Shown here: positions 27,935 to 35,143 of the stretch, in pieces
Layout: every line of letters starts with the position of its first letter
Numbering within the stretch: position 1 is the first letter of the stretch
Translations under genes and position numbers: made by a program
Assembly (NCBI RefSeq): GCF_022513585.1
Contig: NZ_JAKWBF010000024.1
Coordinates: 23,754-87,753, forward strand
Reading direction: 5' to 3'
DNA length: 64,000 nt
From: Gordonia gummivorans
GTDB taxonomy: Bacteria > Actinomycetota > Actinomycetes > Mycobacteriales > Mycobacteriaceae
Notes under the pieces: generated by a model
Seen by the model: only the letters and a program-made list of their open reading frames with translations
Database searches by the model: none
What the model was told of the DNA's origin: nothing

Positions 27935-29068
27935 ATGGCGGGCAAGAAGGGTCATCGCGGCTGGGGATACATCCGCAAGCTCCCCTCTGGACGCCTCCAA
28001 GCGTCCTATGTCGGTCCCGATCTCGTGCGGCACACAGCGCCGACGACCTACACCCACCGGATCGACGCCGAGGGCTGGCTGTCCAATGAGCGCCGGAAGA
28101 TCGAGATGGATGTGTGGGAGCCGCCTGCGCTGGCTCGCGAGCGTGCCAAGGCCCGCATCATCACCCTCGCCGAGTACGCCGACCGCTGGGTTGATGAACG
28201 GCAGCTCAAGCCCCGCACTCGATCCGGCTACAAGGATCTCTTGCGGCTGCACATCAAACCGACCCTCGGCAACGTCGCGATGAAAAACATATTGGCCGGC
28301 ACCATCCGCTCGTGGCACTCCGGGCTCGGCACCGAGTACCCGCGACGCAACTCTCACGCCTATGGCCTGCTCCACGCGATCATGGCGACCGCGGCCGCTG
28401 ACGGCGTGATCGCCGCGAACCCGTGCACCATCCCGCGGGCGATGAACCCGCCGCGCAAGCGAGACCCCATGATCCCGACCGTCGCCGAGGTCGCCGAGCT
28501 GGCCGACGTGATCCGCCCCGAGCGGTTCCGGGCGCTCATCCTGCTAGCCGCCTGGTGCGGCGTCCGCTGGGGCGAGGTAACCGAGCTGCGCCGCAGCGAC
28601 TTGACCGAGGGTTGCGAGGTGCTGCAAGTCAGTCGCGCTGTCACGCGCCGAGATGGCCAATACCGGGTGGACTCAACGAAGTCGGGACGCGGCCGCGCTG
28701 TTGTCGTTCCCCCGCACATCCGCGACGACATACAGCACCACCTCGACACGCACGTCGGCGAGGAACCCGACGCGCTGCTCTTTCCGTCCGCACGCGGCAA
28801 GCACCTCAACGATCGGACCTTCCGCCGCGAGTATTACGCTCACGCGCTCGAATCAATTGGCAAGCCTGACATGCACATTCACGATCTACGCCATTTTGCG
28901 GGCACCCAGGCGGCGCGCGTAGGAAACCTCGTCGAGACGATGGGCAGGCTCGGGCACAGCACTGTACGCGCATCTCTGATCTATCAGCAGATCGTGACCG
29001 GGCGAGACGCCGAAGTCGCTAAGGCACTTTCTGCGCTCGCAACGGAGGGAGTACCCGGCGATGAGTGA
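27935..29068 (+). CDS. int: Phage-type tyrosine site-specific integrase
   Basis: 377 residues. An AP2-like N-terminal arm-binding segment (RGWGYIRKLPSGRLQASYVG) is followed by a SAM-like core-binding domain (about 70-170) and a catalytic domain. Catalytic residues are visible in order: Arg in CGVRWGEV near 211, Lys in DSTKSGRGR near 251, HDLRH near 320, GH in RLGHSTV and the nucleophile Tyr in SLIYQQI near 350. It should join attP with the tRNA-Arg attB. The start is ATG 27935, preceded by GAGG 5 bp away; an upstream TTG adds residues of no family likeness. The stop overlaps the next gene by 8 bp. Confidence 0.95.
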   Translation: MAGKKGHRGWGYIRKLPSGRLQASYVGPDLVRHTAPTTYTHRIDAEGWLSNERRKIEMDVWEPPALARERAKARIITLAEYADRWVDERQLKPRTRSGYKDLLRLHIKPTLGNVAMKNILAGTIRSWHSGLGTEYPRRNSHAYGLLHAIMATAAADGVIAANPCTIPRAMNPPRKRDPMIPTVAEVAELADVIRPERFRALILLAAWCGVRWGEVTELRRSDLTEGCEVLQVSRAVTRRDGQYRVDSTKSGRGRAVVVPPHIRDDIQHHLDTHVGEEPDALLFPSARGKHLNDRTFRREYYAHALESIGKPDMHIHDLRHFAGTQAARVGNLVETMGRLGHSTVRASLIYQQIVTGRDAEVAKALSALATEGVPGDE

Positions 29069-29573
29069 CAACGGCGACCTCGAATCCGCTTGGAACCAAC
29101 TACTTGCGATCAGGTCGAAGGCCGACTTACGGCGGCTCACGGCCCACGAGACCGTGTGCGGGCAATGCGGTACTCAAGTGCTTGCGGTCTACAACACAGA
29201 CCCGATGTGCTTCCGAATCACGCAGCGCGCCGGATTCGAGAACTACACGCCCGAAATGAAGCCGGTTGAGCTGCCTGACCTCTGCGACGTCATAGAGAGC
29301 TCAGGCCTAACCGAGGACGAGTTCTTCGCCGCGAGTGTCGAGAACTACAAGGCCATCGTGACCGACTATCGGAAGCAAATGTCCCCGAAATGGGCGCTCA
29401 ACCGGAAGTCCAAACACCTTGACCGGCCACGCCTTTGGGCTGAGATCGCGGAGGGTGTCGAGACCGACGTTGAGCTGTCTCTCACTTGCAAGTGCACAGC
29501 ATCCCTCAAAGTTCCCTACCTCGTCATCGTCAGCGACGTCGCAACACGCCGACGTAAGCGTGTCATCAAATGA
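29061..29573 (+). CDS. Unknown 170-residue protein with paired Cys motifs
   Basis: Not recognised. It has CGQCG near residue 31 and a CKC pair near 151 (SLTCKCTASLKVP), which could form one zinc ribbon closed by N- and C-terminal strands. The middle is mostly charged and helical. It starts 8 bp inside the integrase stop, so it is translationally coupled to integrase. That position suggests a role in integration control or element maintenance. Codon use looks less GC-biased than neighbouring chromosomal genes. Confidence 0.65.
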   Translation: MSDNGDLESAWNQLLAIRSKADLRRLTAHETVCGQCGTQVLAVYNTDPMCFRITQRAGFENYTPEMKPVELPDLCDVIESSGLTEDEFFAASVENYKAIVTDYRKQMSPKWALNRKSKHLDRPRLWAEIAEGVETDVELSLTCKCTASLKVPYLVIVSDVATRRRKRVIK

Positions 29574-29684
29574 CCGCCTAATCGACTACTGTGTCACCTA
29601 TCGTCAGGCGGTGATCGCGAAGCCCACCAAGGGGCACCGAAGACTCAAAGGGCGTGCGAGTCAGATCCATCATGGAGCTGACGC

Positions 29685-29882
29685 ATGCCCAGAACACCAA
29701 CCTTGCGACGTCTCGAATCCATCACGGTCGCAGCCGAATACGCTGACGTCTCGACACGCACACTCCGCCGCTACATCGCATCCGGCCGGCTGACGGCCTA
29801 CCGGGTAGGTCCGCGACTCATCAAGGTCGACCTCAACGACCTCGACGCCATGATGCGTCTCGTTGGTGGCGGTGCCGCATGA
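29685..29882 (+). CDS. xis: Excisionase / MerR-type winged-helix DNA-binding protein
   Basis: 65-residue protein with the HTH_17 excisionase pattern: SITVAAEYADVSTRTLRRYIASGRLTAY split over a helix-turn-helix and wing, then VGPRLIKVDLNDLDAMM. Such proteins bend DNA to direct integrase toward excision, and some act as repressors. ATG 29685 has GGAG 7 bp upstream. The stop overlaps the next small gene (ATGA). Confidence 0.85.
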   Translation: MPRTPTLRRLESITVAAEYADVSTRTLRRYIASGRLTAYRVGPRLIKVDLNDLDAMMRLVGGGAA

Positions 29883-29974
29883 GCACCGATCCGGACTACA
29901 GCCAGCTCGACGCGCTCGCTGATCTCGGCGTCACCGATCACCAGGACGAGGCGATCGGCGGTGACACGGAGTGA
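29879..29974 (+). CDS. Small acidic 31-residue ORF
   Basis: ATG 29879 overlaps the excisionase stop by 4 bp. The acidic product begins MSTDPDYSQLDALADLGV. It is followed within 6 bp by the DUF6011-type start. Coupling on both sides and acidic composition suggest a real micro-gene; no function is known. Confidence 0.45.
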   Translation: MSTDPDYSQLDALADLGVTDHQDEAIGGDTE

Positions 29975-29979
29975 TTGCA

Positions 29980-30225
29980 ATGAGAAACCCCGCCGGGGCG
30001 AACGGCGGGGCTCCGAAAGATTCAGCGGGTGGCGGGAATCTCGACGTCGATTCTATCAACCTCGACGCCTACTTGGACCCAGCCGACCGCCTGATGTTGG
30101 CCGCGTTGCGTGAGGGAAACTACGTCCTCGCCGTCGTCTGCCGTGTGTGCGGCTCCCCGCTGACCGCGAAACGATCACGCCAGCTCGGCGTCGGCCCGCA
30201 ATGCCGTAAGCGGGTGGCCGGATGA
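29980..30225 (+). CDS. Small DUF6011-type zinc protein
   Basis: 81-residue protein ending in the CRVCGSPLTAKRSRQLGVGP-QC pattern typical of DUF6011 proteins in actinobacteriophages; Cys at CRVC and QC are the likely zinc ligands. ATG 29980 has GGAG 8 bp upstream; a GTG at 29971 is in frame but overlaps that site. The first codons contain a GC-rich hairpin (29988-30010). The stop overlaps the next gene by 4 bp (ATGA). Function unknown. Confidence 0.65.
   Translation: MRNPAGANGGAPKDSAGGGNLDVDSINLDAYLDPADRLMLAALREGNYVLAVVCRVCGSPLTAKRSRQLGVGPQCRKRVAG
29988..30010 (-). terminator. GC hairpin at start of DUF6011-type gene, terminator-like on minus strand
   Basis: CCCCGCCG (29988-29995) and CGGCGGGG (30003-30010) form an 8-bp stem with a 7-nt loop. 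On the minus strand the stem is followed by TTTCTC, a phage-style terminator. On the plus strand it lies in codons 3-11 and could slow translation initiation. Confidence 0.45.
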
Positions 30226-30503
30226 GCCTCACCTATCCCGAAGCGCTCGATATCCGTGCGCGTCTGGTGCATCTGCCGATGCCGGATGGAATCGACCGGG
30301 CACAGTTCAGCGCCCTGTTGACGGCCGGTGTCCGCGACGTGCTGCTCGCCGAGCTCGACGCGCTCGACGAGATCCGCGCACGCAAGGATGCCGCGGTCGA
30401 GGTGTCCTGCGCGTTGCCGTGGGGCGACGCCGGCCGCCGCATCGCGAACCGACGCCAGTGGCTCGCAGCGAACCCCTGGGCCAAGCGCGAGGTGATCGGA
30501 TGA
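30222..30503 (+). CDS. Unknown 93-residue element protein
   Basis: Not recognised. It is predicted mostly helical (RAQFSALLTAGVRDVLLAELDALDEI), with a C-terminal basic Trp-containing tail (RRQWLAANPWAKREV). It overlaps by 4 bp both the DUF6011-type gene before it and the RepA-like gene after it, so it belongs to a coupled replication-module operon. It could be an accessory factor for the ATPase. Confidence 0.6.
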   Translation: MSLTYPEALDIRARLVHLPMPDGIDRAQFSALLTAGVRDVLLAELDALDEIRARKDAAVEVSCALPWGDAGRRIANRRQWLAANPWAKREVIG

Positions 30504-31549
30504 ATCTCCCCAGAGGATGGATACGTGGATCGGATGCACCGAAGTCGCGGCCGGTGAAATGGCTTGTCCCTGAACGTCTCGCCCGCGGTCACGTGACGTA
30601 TCTGTTCGGCAATGAGGGCATCGGCAAGTCGACATGGTGGGTGCGCGAAGTAGCCAAGCTCACCGCGCTACGGCTGTACGTGGTTCTCATCATCACCGAA
30701 GACGGCTGGGAAGATTCCGCACGGCCGCGCATGGAAGCGGCCGGTGTGAACCTCGACTACGTGCTCGTGCTCAACGTCGCCGAAGATGACGACGATTTCG
30801 AGATGGGCATACCCGGTCCGGGATACTTGGCCGATCTCAACGGACTCCCCGACATCGCGCTCGTCGTCGTCGACGGACTCGCCGACGCCACAGCAGTCGT
30901 CAACGGCGGACTACCCAAGGCCACCGAGTGGCGGCCCGTAATCAACGCGTGGAAGCGGTACGCCCGCAAGCGCAACGCAGCGGTCCTCACCCTGGGGCAC
31001 ACGAACAGGGACACGCTCAACGGCACTCGCGGCGCGGTCGGACTCTCCGGTCAGATCCGGCAGAGCATCCGGCTCAACCTGCTCGCCCAGCGCGACGAGG
31101 ACGGCCGTCTGGCGATCGGCGTGGAGAAGTCGAACATCTGTCGCGACGATCAGCCGGCCGAACTGTTCGACATCACCGAGGTCACCGCGGAAGGCATCAC
31201 GATCACCGTGGCTCGTCCGGTGGGCATCGCTGAGCAGTCAGCTAAGGAGATGTTCTCGACGATGGCCGCCCAATCACAGGTGGCCGAGGACGAGGCCGAA
31301 AGTGAACGGGTCGACGGCTGCGCGGCCGACCTACTCGGCGTCGTCGAAAAGGAATGCGACGGGAGCGGCTGGCTGCTCGCCACCGACGCCTCGGACCTTC
31401 TCCGTAAGGGTCAGGCCGCCAGCAAGACGAAGTGGTCGGACTCGCAGATCGGGCGTGCGCGCACGAACTGCATCAAGAAGAAGTTCATCGAAGCCAGCCG
31501 CCGCGACAACCCCAAGGGCCCGTGGTTCTGGCGTCTGATCCCGGAGTAG
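30500..31549 (+). CDS. RepA-like AAA/RecA-fold replicative ATPase with C-terminal winged helix
   Basis: 349-residue protein. A RecA-like AAA_25 domain has Walker A GNEGIGKST near residue 36, Walker B in DIALVVVDGLAD near 123, and a HTNRD sensor near 168. The last 80 residues look like a winged-helix domain (LLATDASDLLRKGQ, WSDSQIGRARTNC). Related proteins act as hexameric helicases or primase-helicases in plasmids, phages and satellites. ATG 30500 overlaps the upstream stop (ATGA). The array of iteron-like repeats begins at the stop codon, so this is probably the initiator or helicase for an adjacent origin. Confidence 0.8.
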   Translation: MNLPRGWIRGSDAPKSRPVKWLVPERLARGHVTYLFGNEGIGKSTWWVREVAKLTALRLYVVLIITEDGWEDSARPRMEAAGVNLDYVLVLNVAEDDDDFEMGIPGPGYLADLNGLPDIALVVVDGLADATAVVNGGLPKATEWRPVINAWKRYARKRNAAVLTLGHTNRDTLNGTRGAVGLSGQIRQSIRLNLLAQRDEDGRLAIGVEKSNICRDDQPAELFDITEVTAEGITITVARPVGIAEQSAKEMFSTMAAQSQVAEDEAESERVDGCAADLLGVVEKECDGSGWLLATDASDLLRKGQAASKTKWSDSQIGRARTNCIKKKFIEASRRDNPKGPWFWRLIPE

Positions 31550-31733
31550 GTGCGTTGTGGCTCTGACCAGCACAAACACGTGCGTTGTGGACTGCGTTCT
31601 GGTGCGTTCTGGTGCGTTCTGGACCGCAGACCACAAAACCCCAGGTCAGAGCCACAACGCACCACCGCGCACCACAACGCACACCAGAACGCAGACAAAA
31701 CCGCAGGTCACGCCCACAACGCACACAACGCAC
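31549..31733. repeat. Iteron-like array with 20-bp inverted repeat, candidate replication origin
   Basis: Five direct units TGCGTTSTGG (31551, 31581, 31593, 31603, 31613; the last three in exact 10-bp tandem) face five inverse units CCASAACGCA (31652, 31672, 31684, 31714, and ACACAACGCA at 31723). The outer units are part of a perfect 20-bp inverted repeat, GGTGCGTTGTGGCTCTGACC at 31549-31568 and its complement at 31644-31663. The stretch has no supported coding frame and lies between the RepA-like gene and the next ribosome-binding site. By analogy with iteron plasmids and P4-type satellites it is a candidate origin; autoregulation is an alternative. Confidence 0.65.
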
Positions 31734-31751
31734 GGAGGAAACGAAGCAACC

Positions 31752-31805
31752 ATGTCTCCTGAATGGAAGATCACGGAGCTCGTCGACGAGGACGGCGACC
31801 TGTGA
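31752..31805 (+). CDS. Possible 17-residue leader ORF before the WhiB-like gene
   Basis: ATG 31752 has GGAGG 13 bp upstream, the best ribosome-binding site in the area. The peptide (MSPEWKITELVDEDGDL) stops at 31805, overlapping the GTG of the WhiB-like gene. It may be a leader peptide that delivers ribosomes to the next start. Very short, so low confidence. Confidence 0.35.
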   Translation: MSPEWKITELVDEDGDL

Positions 31806-32122
31806 GGCACGCCCGCACCGTCGAACCCGGTCCGGTGAGTCTGCTCGCCGCGATCCTGGAGGGAACGGCCGACCTGTCCGGGGCGCCATGCATCGGCCGA
31901 CCCGAGCTGTTCGACGCGCGGCGCCCCGACGAGGACGCCGACGACACAGCTTTCCGGCACCGAGCCGCCGTCCGGCTCTGCCACCGATGCACGGCGTTCA
32001 CCCGGTGCCGCGATTGGGCCAGCACCGCAGACCTCGACGAGTCCGTAGTGGCCGGCCGAATCCCCGACCCACCCATCCACGGCAAACCTGGACACCCACC
32101 CAACAAAGTGTCCAGATTCTGA
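31802..32122 (+). CDS. WhiB-like iron-sulfur regulator, element-encoded
   Basis: 106-residue protein with the WhiB cysteine spacing: Cys in GAPCIGRPELFDARRP, then 29 residues, then CHRCTAFTRC (CxxCx5C), expected to hold a [4Fe-4S] cluster. The usual GVWGG turn is replaced by SVVAGRIPDPP, and the basic C-terminal tail is short. Phage WhiB proteins, such as that of mycobacteriophage TM4, interfere with host WhiB regulation. It may control element genes or the host, or sense redox or NO. Start GTG 31802 was chosen because the ribosome-binding site favours coupling through the short ORF; ATG 31763 is a longer alternative. Confidence 0.7.
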   Translation: MRHARTVEPGPVSLLAAILEGTADLSGAPCIGRPELFDARRPDEDADDTAFRHRAAVRLCHRCTAFTRCRDWASTADLDESVVAGRIPDPPIHGKPGHPPNKVSRF

Positions 32123-32126
32123 GCAT

Positions 32127-32152
32127 AAAAAAGCCGTGCTCCCCGAGCGGGC
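32127..32152 (-). terminator. Possible minus-strand intrinsic terminator
   Basis: On the minus strand a GCTC-GGG-GAGC hairpin with a partly paired CC/GG extension is followed by a run of six T (AAAAAA at 32127-32132 on the plus strand). It lies in the 93-bp gap after the WhiB-like gene. Short stem, so tentative. Confidence 0.35.
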
Positions 32153-32215
32153 GTACCCCCCTGTCGACCGCAGGGATTCTGACCCCCCTACCCCCTTCTG
32201 GAAGGAAAACGACCG

Positions 32216-32482
32216 ATGACCGACAACCAGATCACCAACCGACGACGCGCAGCCCTGATTCTGCGTGCGCAGCTCGATGACGACACGTCCGGTGCTCGTG
32301 CGGTGCTCGATGAGGCGTGGGCGGACGGCTGTGAGGCGGCGCTGTGCGGCATCATCGCCTCGTTAACGACGGCACTGACCGAGCAACTCGCCTACGCGAC
32401 TGGCGGCAATCTGGAGGCCGCGAAGAAGACCGTGGATCTCACCTTGCTTGACTTGAGTGTCGATCCGGGTGGCCAGCGGTGA
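32216..32482 (+). CDS. Unknown 88-residue element protein
   Basis: Not recognised. Helical and Ala-rich (ALILRAQLDDDTSGARAVLDEA...CGIIASLTTALTEQLA), resembling small conserved phage proteins encoded near the capsid module. GGAAGG precedes ATG 32216 at usable spacing. The stop overlaps the next GTG by 4 bp. Confidence 0.6.
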   Translation: MTDNQITNRRRAALILRAQLDDDTSGARAVLDEAWADGCEAALCGIIASLTTALTEQLAYATGGNLEAAKKTVDLTLLDLSVDPGGQR

Positions 32483-32664
32483 CGGGCGAGGGGGGTACGC
32501 CCCCGGACCCCACCCCGGCCGACCCGGCGGGCGCTACCCGCCGAGCTGTGCGAGTGCGGTTCGATGACGAGCTGGGCGATTTCGTCCGCGAGGTCGTGGA
32601 CGTGCCCGCAGACGCCTGGGAGCACTGGGACGACCGGGTATGGCACCGTCAGCCGCCGCGATGA
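32479..32664 (+). CDS. Unknown 61-residue element protein
   Basis: Not recognised. A Pro/Gly-rich N-terminus is followed by VRVRFDDELGDFVREVVDVPADAWEHW split over a likely strand-helix unit. GTG 32479 overlaps the previous stop (GTGA). About 226 bp separate it from the capsid gene. That gap has an open frame ending at 32894 with biased composition and no convincing start, which I do not call. Confidence 0.45.
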   Translation: MTGEGGTPPDPTPADPAGATRRAVRVRFDDELGDFVREVVDVPADAWEHWDDRVWHRQPPR

Positions 32665-32890
32665 CCCGCGCAAAGGTGTTCGATGCACGTGAGTCGTCCT
32701 GTGGTGCTGATACTCTCGGCAGTGGAGACGTCGCCAGCTCATCGCGGCCAAGCACCTCGTGTGCTCGCCAGCATCACCGAGTCCGCGAACGAATCCGGAC
32801 CGCCCCGCCACCGGGCACACCCCGTACCCCGTCGGCCCGCGAGTCTGTTGAGTCCTCTCCAATTCTGTTGCCCGGAAAGGGTATTCACGT

Positions 32891-34609
32891 ATGAACCGCA
32901 AGACATTGAAGGTCGCGGCGATCAAGACCGCCGGCCTGGACGAAGGGGTTTTCGAGGGCATTGCCAGCGCGTTCGACAACGTCGACAGCGTCGGTGACAT
33001 CGTCCGGCGTGGCGCGTTCGCCAAGGCACTCAAGGCCGATCAGGTCACCCCCCTGATTTGGGAGCACCAGGCATCCTCGCCGCTGGCTTACGTGGGTGAG
33101 GTGATCGAGGCCCGCGAGACCGACGAGGGCCTGGCGATCAAGGGCCGGTTCGACCTCGACACCAACCAGGGTGCCGCGGCGTATCGGCAGGTGAAAGGGC
33201 GAAGGGTCACCGGCCTGTCGATCGGCTACTACGTCAACCGCTCGACGAAGAACGCCGCGGGCAACACCGAGTTGCTCGACCTCGATCTCCTCGAGGTCTC
33301 CCTTGTCGCGCGTGGCGCCAACGACCGCGCGCTGGTCACCAACGTCAAGTCCCGCTCCACCGCACCAACCCGTTCCTGGCTCGCGCGCCGCGCAGCCGAT
33401 TCCGTTCTCAGCCTGAAAGGCACCACCACCATGCACACCACCGCACGTATCGAGGCACTGACCAAGGGCCGTGATGAACAGATCAAGCTCATCACCGAGA
33501 TCGTCGAGACCGCTGACAAGTTGCAGCGCGACCTCACCGGTGAGGAAGCCGAGCAGGTCGAGGCCGCGACCGAGAAGGCCAAGGATCTCGACAAGAAGCT
33601 GAAGAAGGCCGAGGCCGACGAGTCGGTGATGGCCGAGGCGTTCGCCCTGGCGAAGTCGGTCGGTGGTGTGCGCGGTGACGACGACGGTTCGGCCCGCACG
33701 AGCGGGTATCTCCCGATGACCGGTGCCGGGGTGAAGTCGATGGCGCAGCGCATCGCGAAGGCCTCGACCGACCCGCAGACCAAGGCGCTCGTTGCGTCCG
33801 GGTCGCGCACGACGCCGATCGAGCTGCGCGAGGAAGTCGCCGAACAGGGCCGGGTGCCGCAATCCCTGCTCGATGTGCTGGCCACGCGCAGTGTCGGGAC
33901 GACGTACAGTTTCCTGCGCCAGACGGTGCGGACAGGCAACGCCGCCCCGGTCGCCGATGGTGGCACCAAGCCCACGTCGGTGTACACGGTCGAGTCGGTC
34001 GACGCGAAGTTGCAGGTGATCGCGCACGTGTCCGAGCAGATCGGCCACTACGCGATCGAGGACAACTCCAACCTCGAAGCGTTCGTCGAGTCCGAGATGC
34101 TCTACGGGCTGCGCGTCGCTCTGGAAAACCAGGTGCTCAACGGCAGCGGAACCGCCCCGGCCCTGCGCGGCATCCTCAACACCTCGGGTATCCAGACCCA
34201 GGCGTTCGCCACCAACACTCTGACCTCGGTCCGCAAGGCCATCACGAAGCTCGAATCGACCGGCTACGTGCCCTCGGTCCTGGCGATCTCGGCCGCCGAC
34301 TGGGAGGCCCTGGAGCTGTTGTCGGTGACCTCCGGTGCGACCGACGTGCGTGGTGTGCCGGTCGACGCGATCACCCGCAAGCTGTTCGGCGTGCAGGCCG
34401 TCATCTCCAACGCGCTACCCGCCGATACCGCTGTGCTGCTGGACAGTTCGGCCGTGTCCATCGACACCGACGGCATGATCGATACCCGGTGGTCTGACGC
34501 GGTGTCCGACGACTTCGTGAAGAACTTCGTCCGGTGCCGCGTCGAAGGCCGATTCGGCCTGTCGGTGTTCAAGCCCGCCGGCATCGTCAGCGTGGAAACC
34601 GCCGCCTGA
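32891..34609 (+). CDS. Fused HK97-type prohead protease and major capsid protein
   Basis: 572-residue polyprotein. Residues 1-155 are an S78 (HK97 prohead) protease with the likely His-Ser-Glu triad in PLIWEHQAS, VTGLSIGYY and DLLEVSLVARGAN. Residues about 180-260 are a charged coiled-coil delta/scaffold (AATEKAKDLDKKLKKAEA). Residues about 300-570 are the HK97-fold capsid protein (TYSFLRQTV, EQIGHYAIEDNSNLE, ALENQVLNGSGT, FGVQAVISNALP). In most phages these are separate genes; in phiRv1 and phiRv2 they are adjacent. No portal or terminase is nearby, so capsids would need helper functions. GGAAAGGG precedes ATG 32891. Confidence 0.93.
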   Translation: MNRKTLKVAAIKTAGLDEGVFEGIASAFDNVDSVGDIVRRGAFAKALKADQVTPLIWEHQASSPLAYVGEVIEARETDEGLAIKGRFDLDTNQGAAAYRQVKGRRVTGLSIGYYVNRSTKNAAGNTELLDLDLLEVSLVARGANDRALVTNVKSRSTAPTRSWLARRAADSVLSLKGTTTMHTTARIEALTKGRDEQIKLITEIVETADKLQRDLTGEEAEQVEAATEKAKDLDKKLKKAEADESVMAEAFALAKSVGGVRGDDDGSARTSGYLPMTGAGVKSMAQRIAKASTDPQTKALVASGSRTTPIELREEVAEQGRVPQSLLDVLATRSVGTTYSFLRQTVRTGNAAPVADGGTKPTSVYTVESVDAKLQVIAHVSEQIGHYAIEDNSNLEAFVESEMLYGLRVALENQVLNGSGTAPALRGILNTSGIQTQAFATNTLTSVRKAITKLESTGYVPSVLAISAADWEALELLSVTSGATDVRGVPVDAITRKLFGVQAVISNALPADTAVLLDSSAVSIDTDGMIDTRWSDAVSDDFVKNFVRCRVEGRFGLSVFKPAGIVSVETAA

Positions 34610-34652
34610 TCGATCGCAGACTCGGGCGTCTGACTGCGCGCCCGACCCGGAC

Positions 34653-34696
34653 GGCCCTCGATGTCGGAACCTCTTCCCTGGCCGGCGTCGAGGGCC
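34653..34696 (+). terminator. First hairpin after the capsid gene
   Basis: GGCCCTCGA (34653-34661) pairs exactly with TCGAGGGCC (34688-34696). It begins 44 bp after the capsid stop. It precedes a second hairpin, together forming a probable terminator region. Confidence 0.5.
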
Positions 34697-34714
34697 ATCC
34701 CCCAAGCCACACAA

Positions 34715-34740
34715 CCCCGCTGCAGCGCCGAGCAGCGGGG
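34715..34740 (+). terminator. Second hairpin after the capsid gene
   Basis: CCCCGCTGC (34715-34723) and GCAGCGGGG (34732-34740) are a perfect 9-bp stem with an 8-nt loop, and the pairing extends outward with one mismatch through CACACAA/TCGTGTG. A strong terminator-like structure at the end of the plus-strand gene run. Confidence 0.6.
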
Positions 34741-34777
34741 TCGTGTGCTGTCAGGGCCGATGGTGTAGCTTCCGGTG

Positions 34778-35143
34778 ATGGCTCTCTACGAAGCGGACTA
34801 TCGCCGCGCGTTGCTCATCATTCGCGTCAACCGGCAGGACTCAGCGAAAGCAGCAGAGTTGTTCGCCGAAGCAGACGGGAGCGGTCGGGGCCGCTAGCTC
34901 GACGTCGCGCTGCTGAGAATCGCGGCGCTGATCTCGCGTGCGTCGAGTGTCGCGGAAGGGTTCACCGAGGCATTGGGACAGACTGACGACGACCGGCTAC
35001 GACCAACCGTGCTCATGATTACGGATCAGATCATGGAAGCGCTTGAGCGAGAGCCGGAAGACGTTCAGGCAGTTCTCGATACGGTTGCACAATCCCTCGC
35101 CTTCAAGGACATCGTTCAGGCGACTGACGACTGGGAGAACTAG
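34778..35143 (+). pseudogene. Small helical protein gene interrupted by in-frame TAG
   Basis: ATG 34778 opens a frame of 122 codons ending at TAG 35141-35143, but codon 40 is TAG (34895-34897). The first part begins MALYEADYRRALLIIRVN and the second continues in the same frame (LDVALLRIAALISRASSVAEGF to QATDDWEN, split). Both halves have coding character, and GRGR-stop-LDVALL reads naturally if the stop were GAG or CAG. A nonsense mutation is most likely; suppression or a sequencing error are alternatives. The family is unknown. It follows the capsid terminators. Confidence 0.6.

Noticed and set aside
31585..32280. 231-codon frame across the iteron-like array
   Set aside because: The translation is repetitive because it reads through the array, and it conflicts with the WhiB-like gene frame.
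32640..32894. 84-codon frame before the capsid gene
   Set aside because: Ser/Arg/Pro-rich composition, no ribosome-binding site and no recognisable motif; it could be real but is not supportable.
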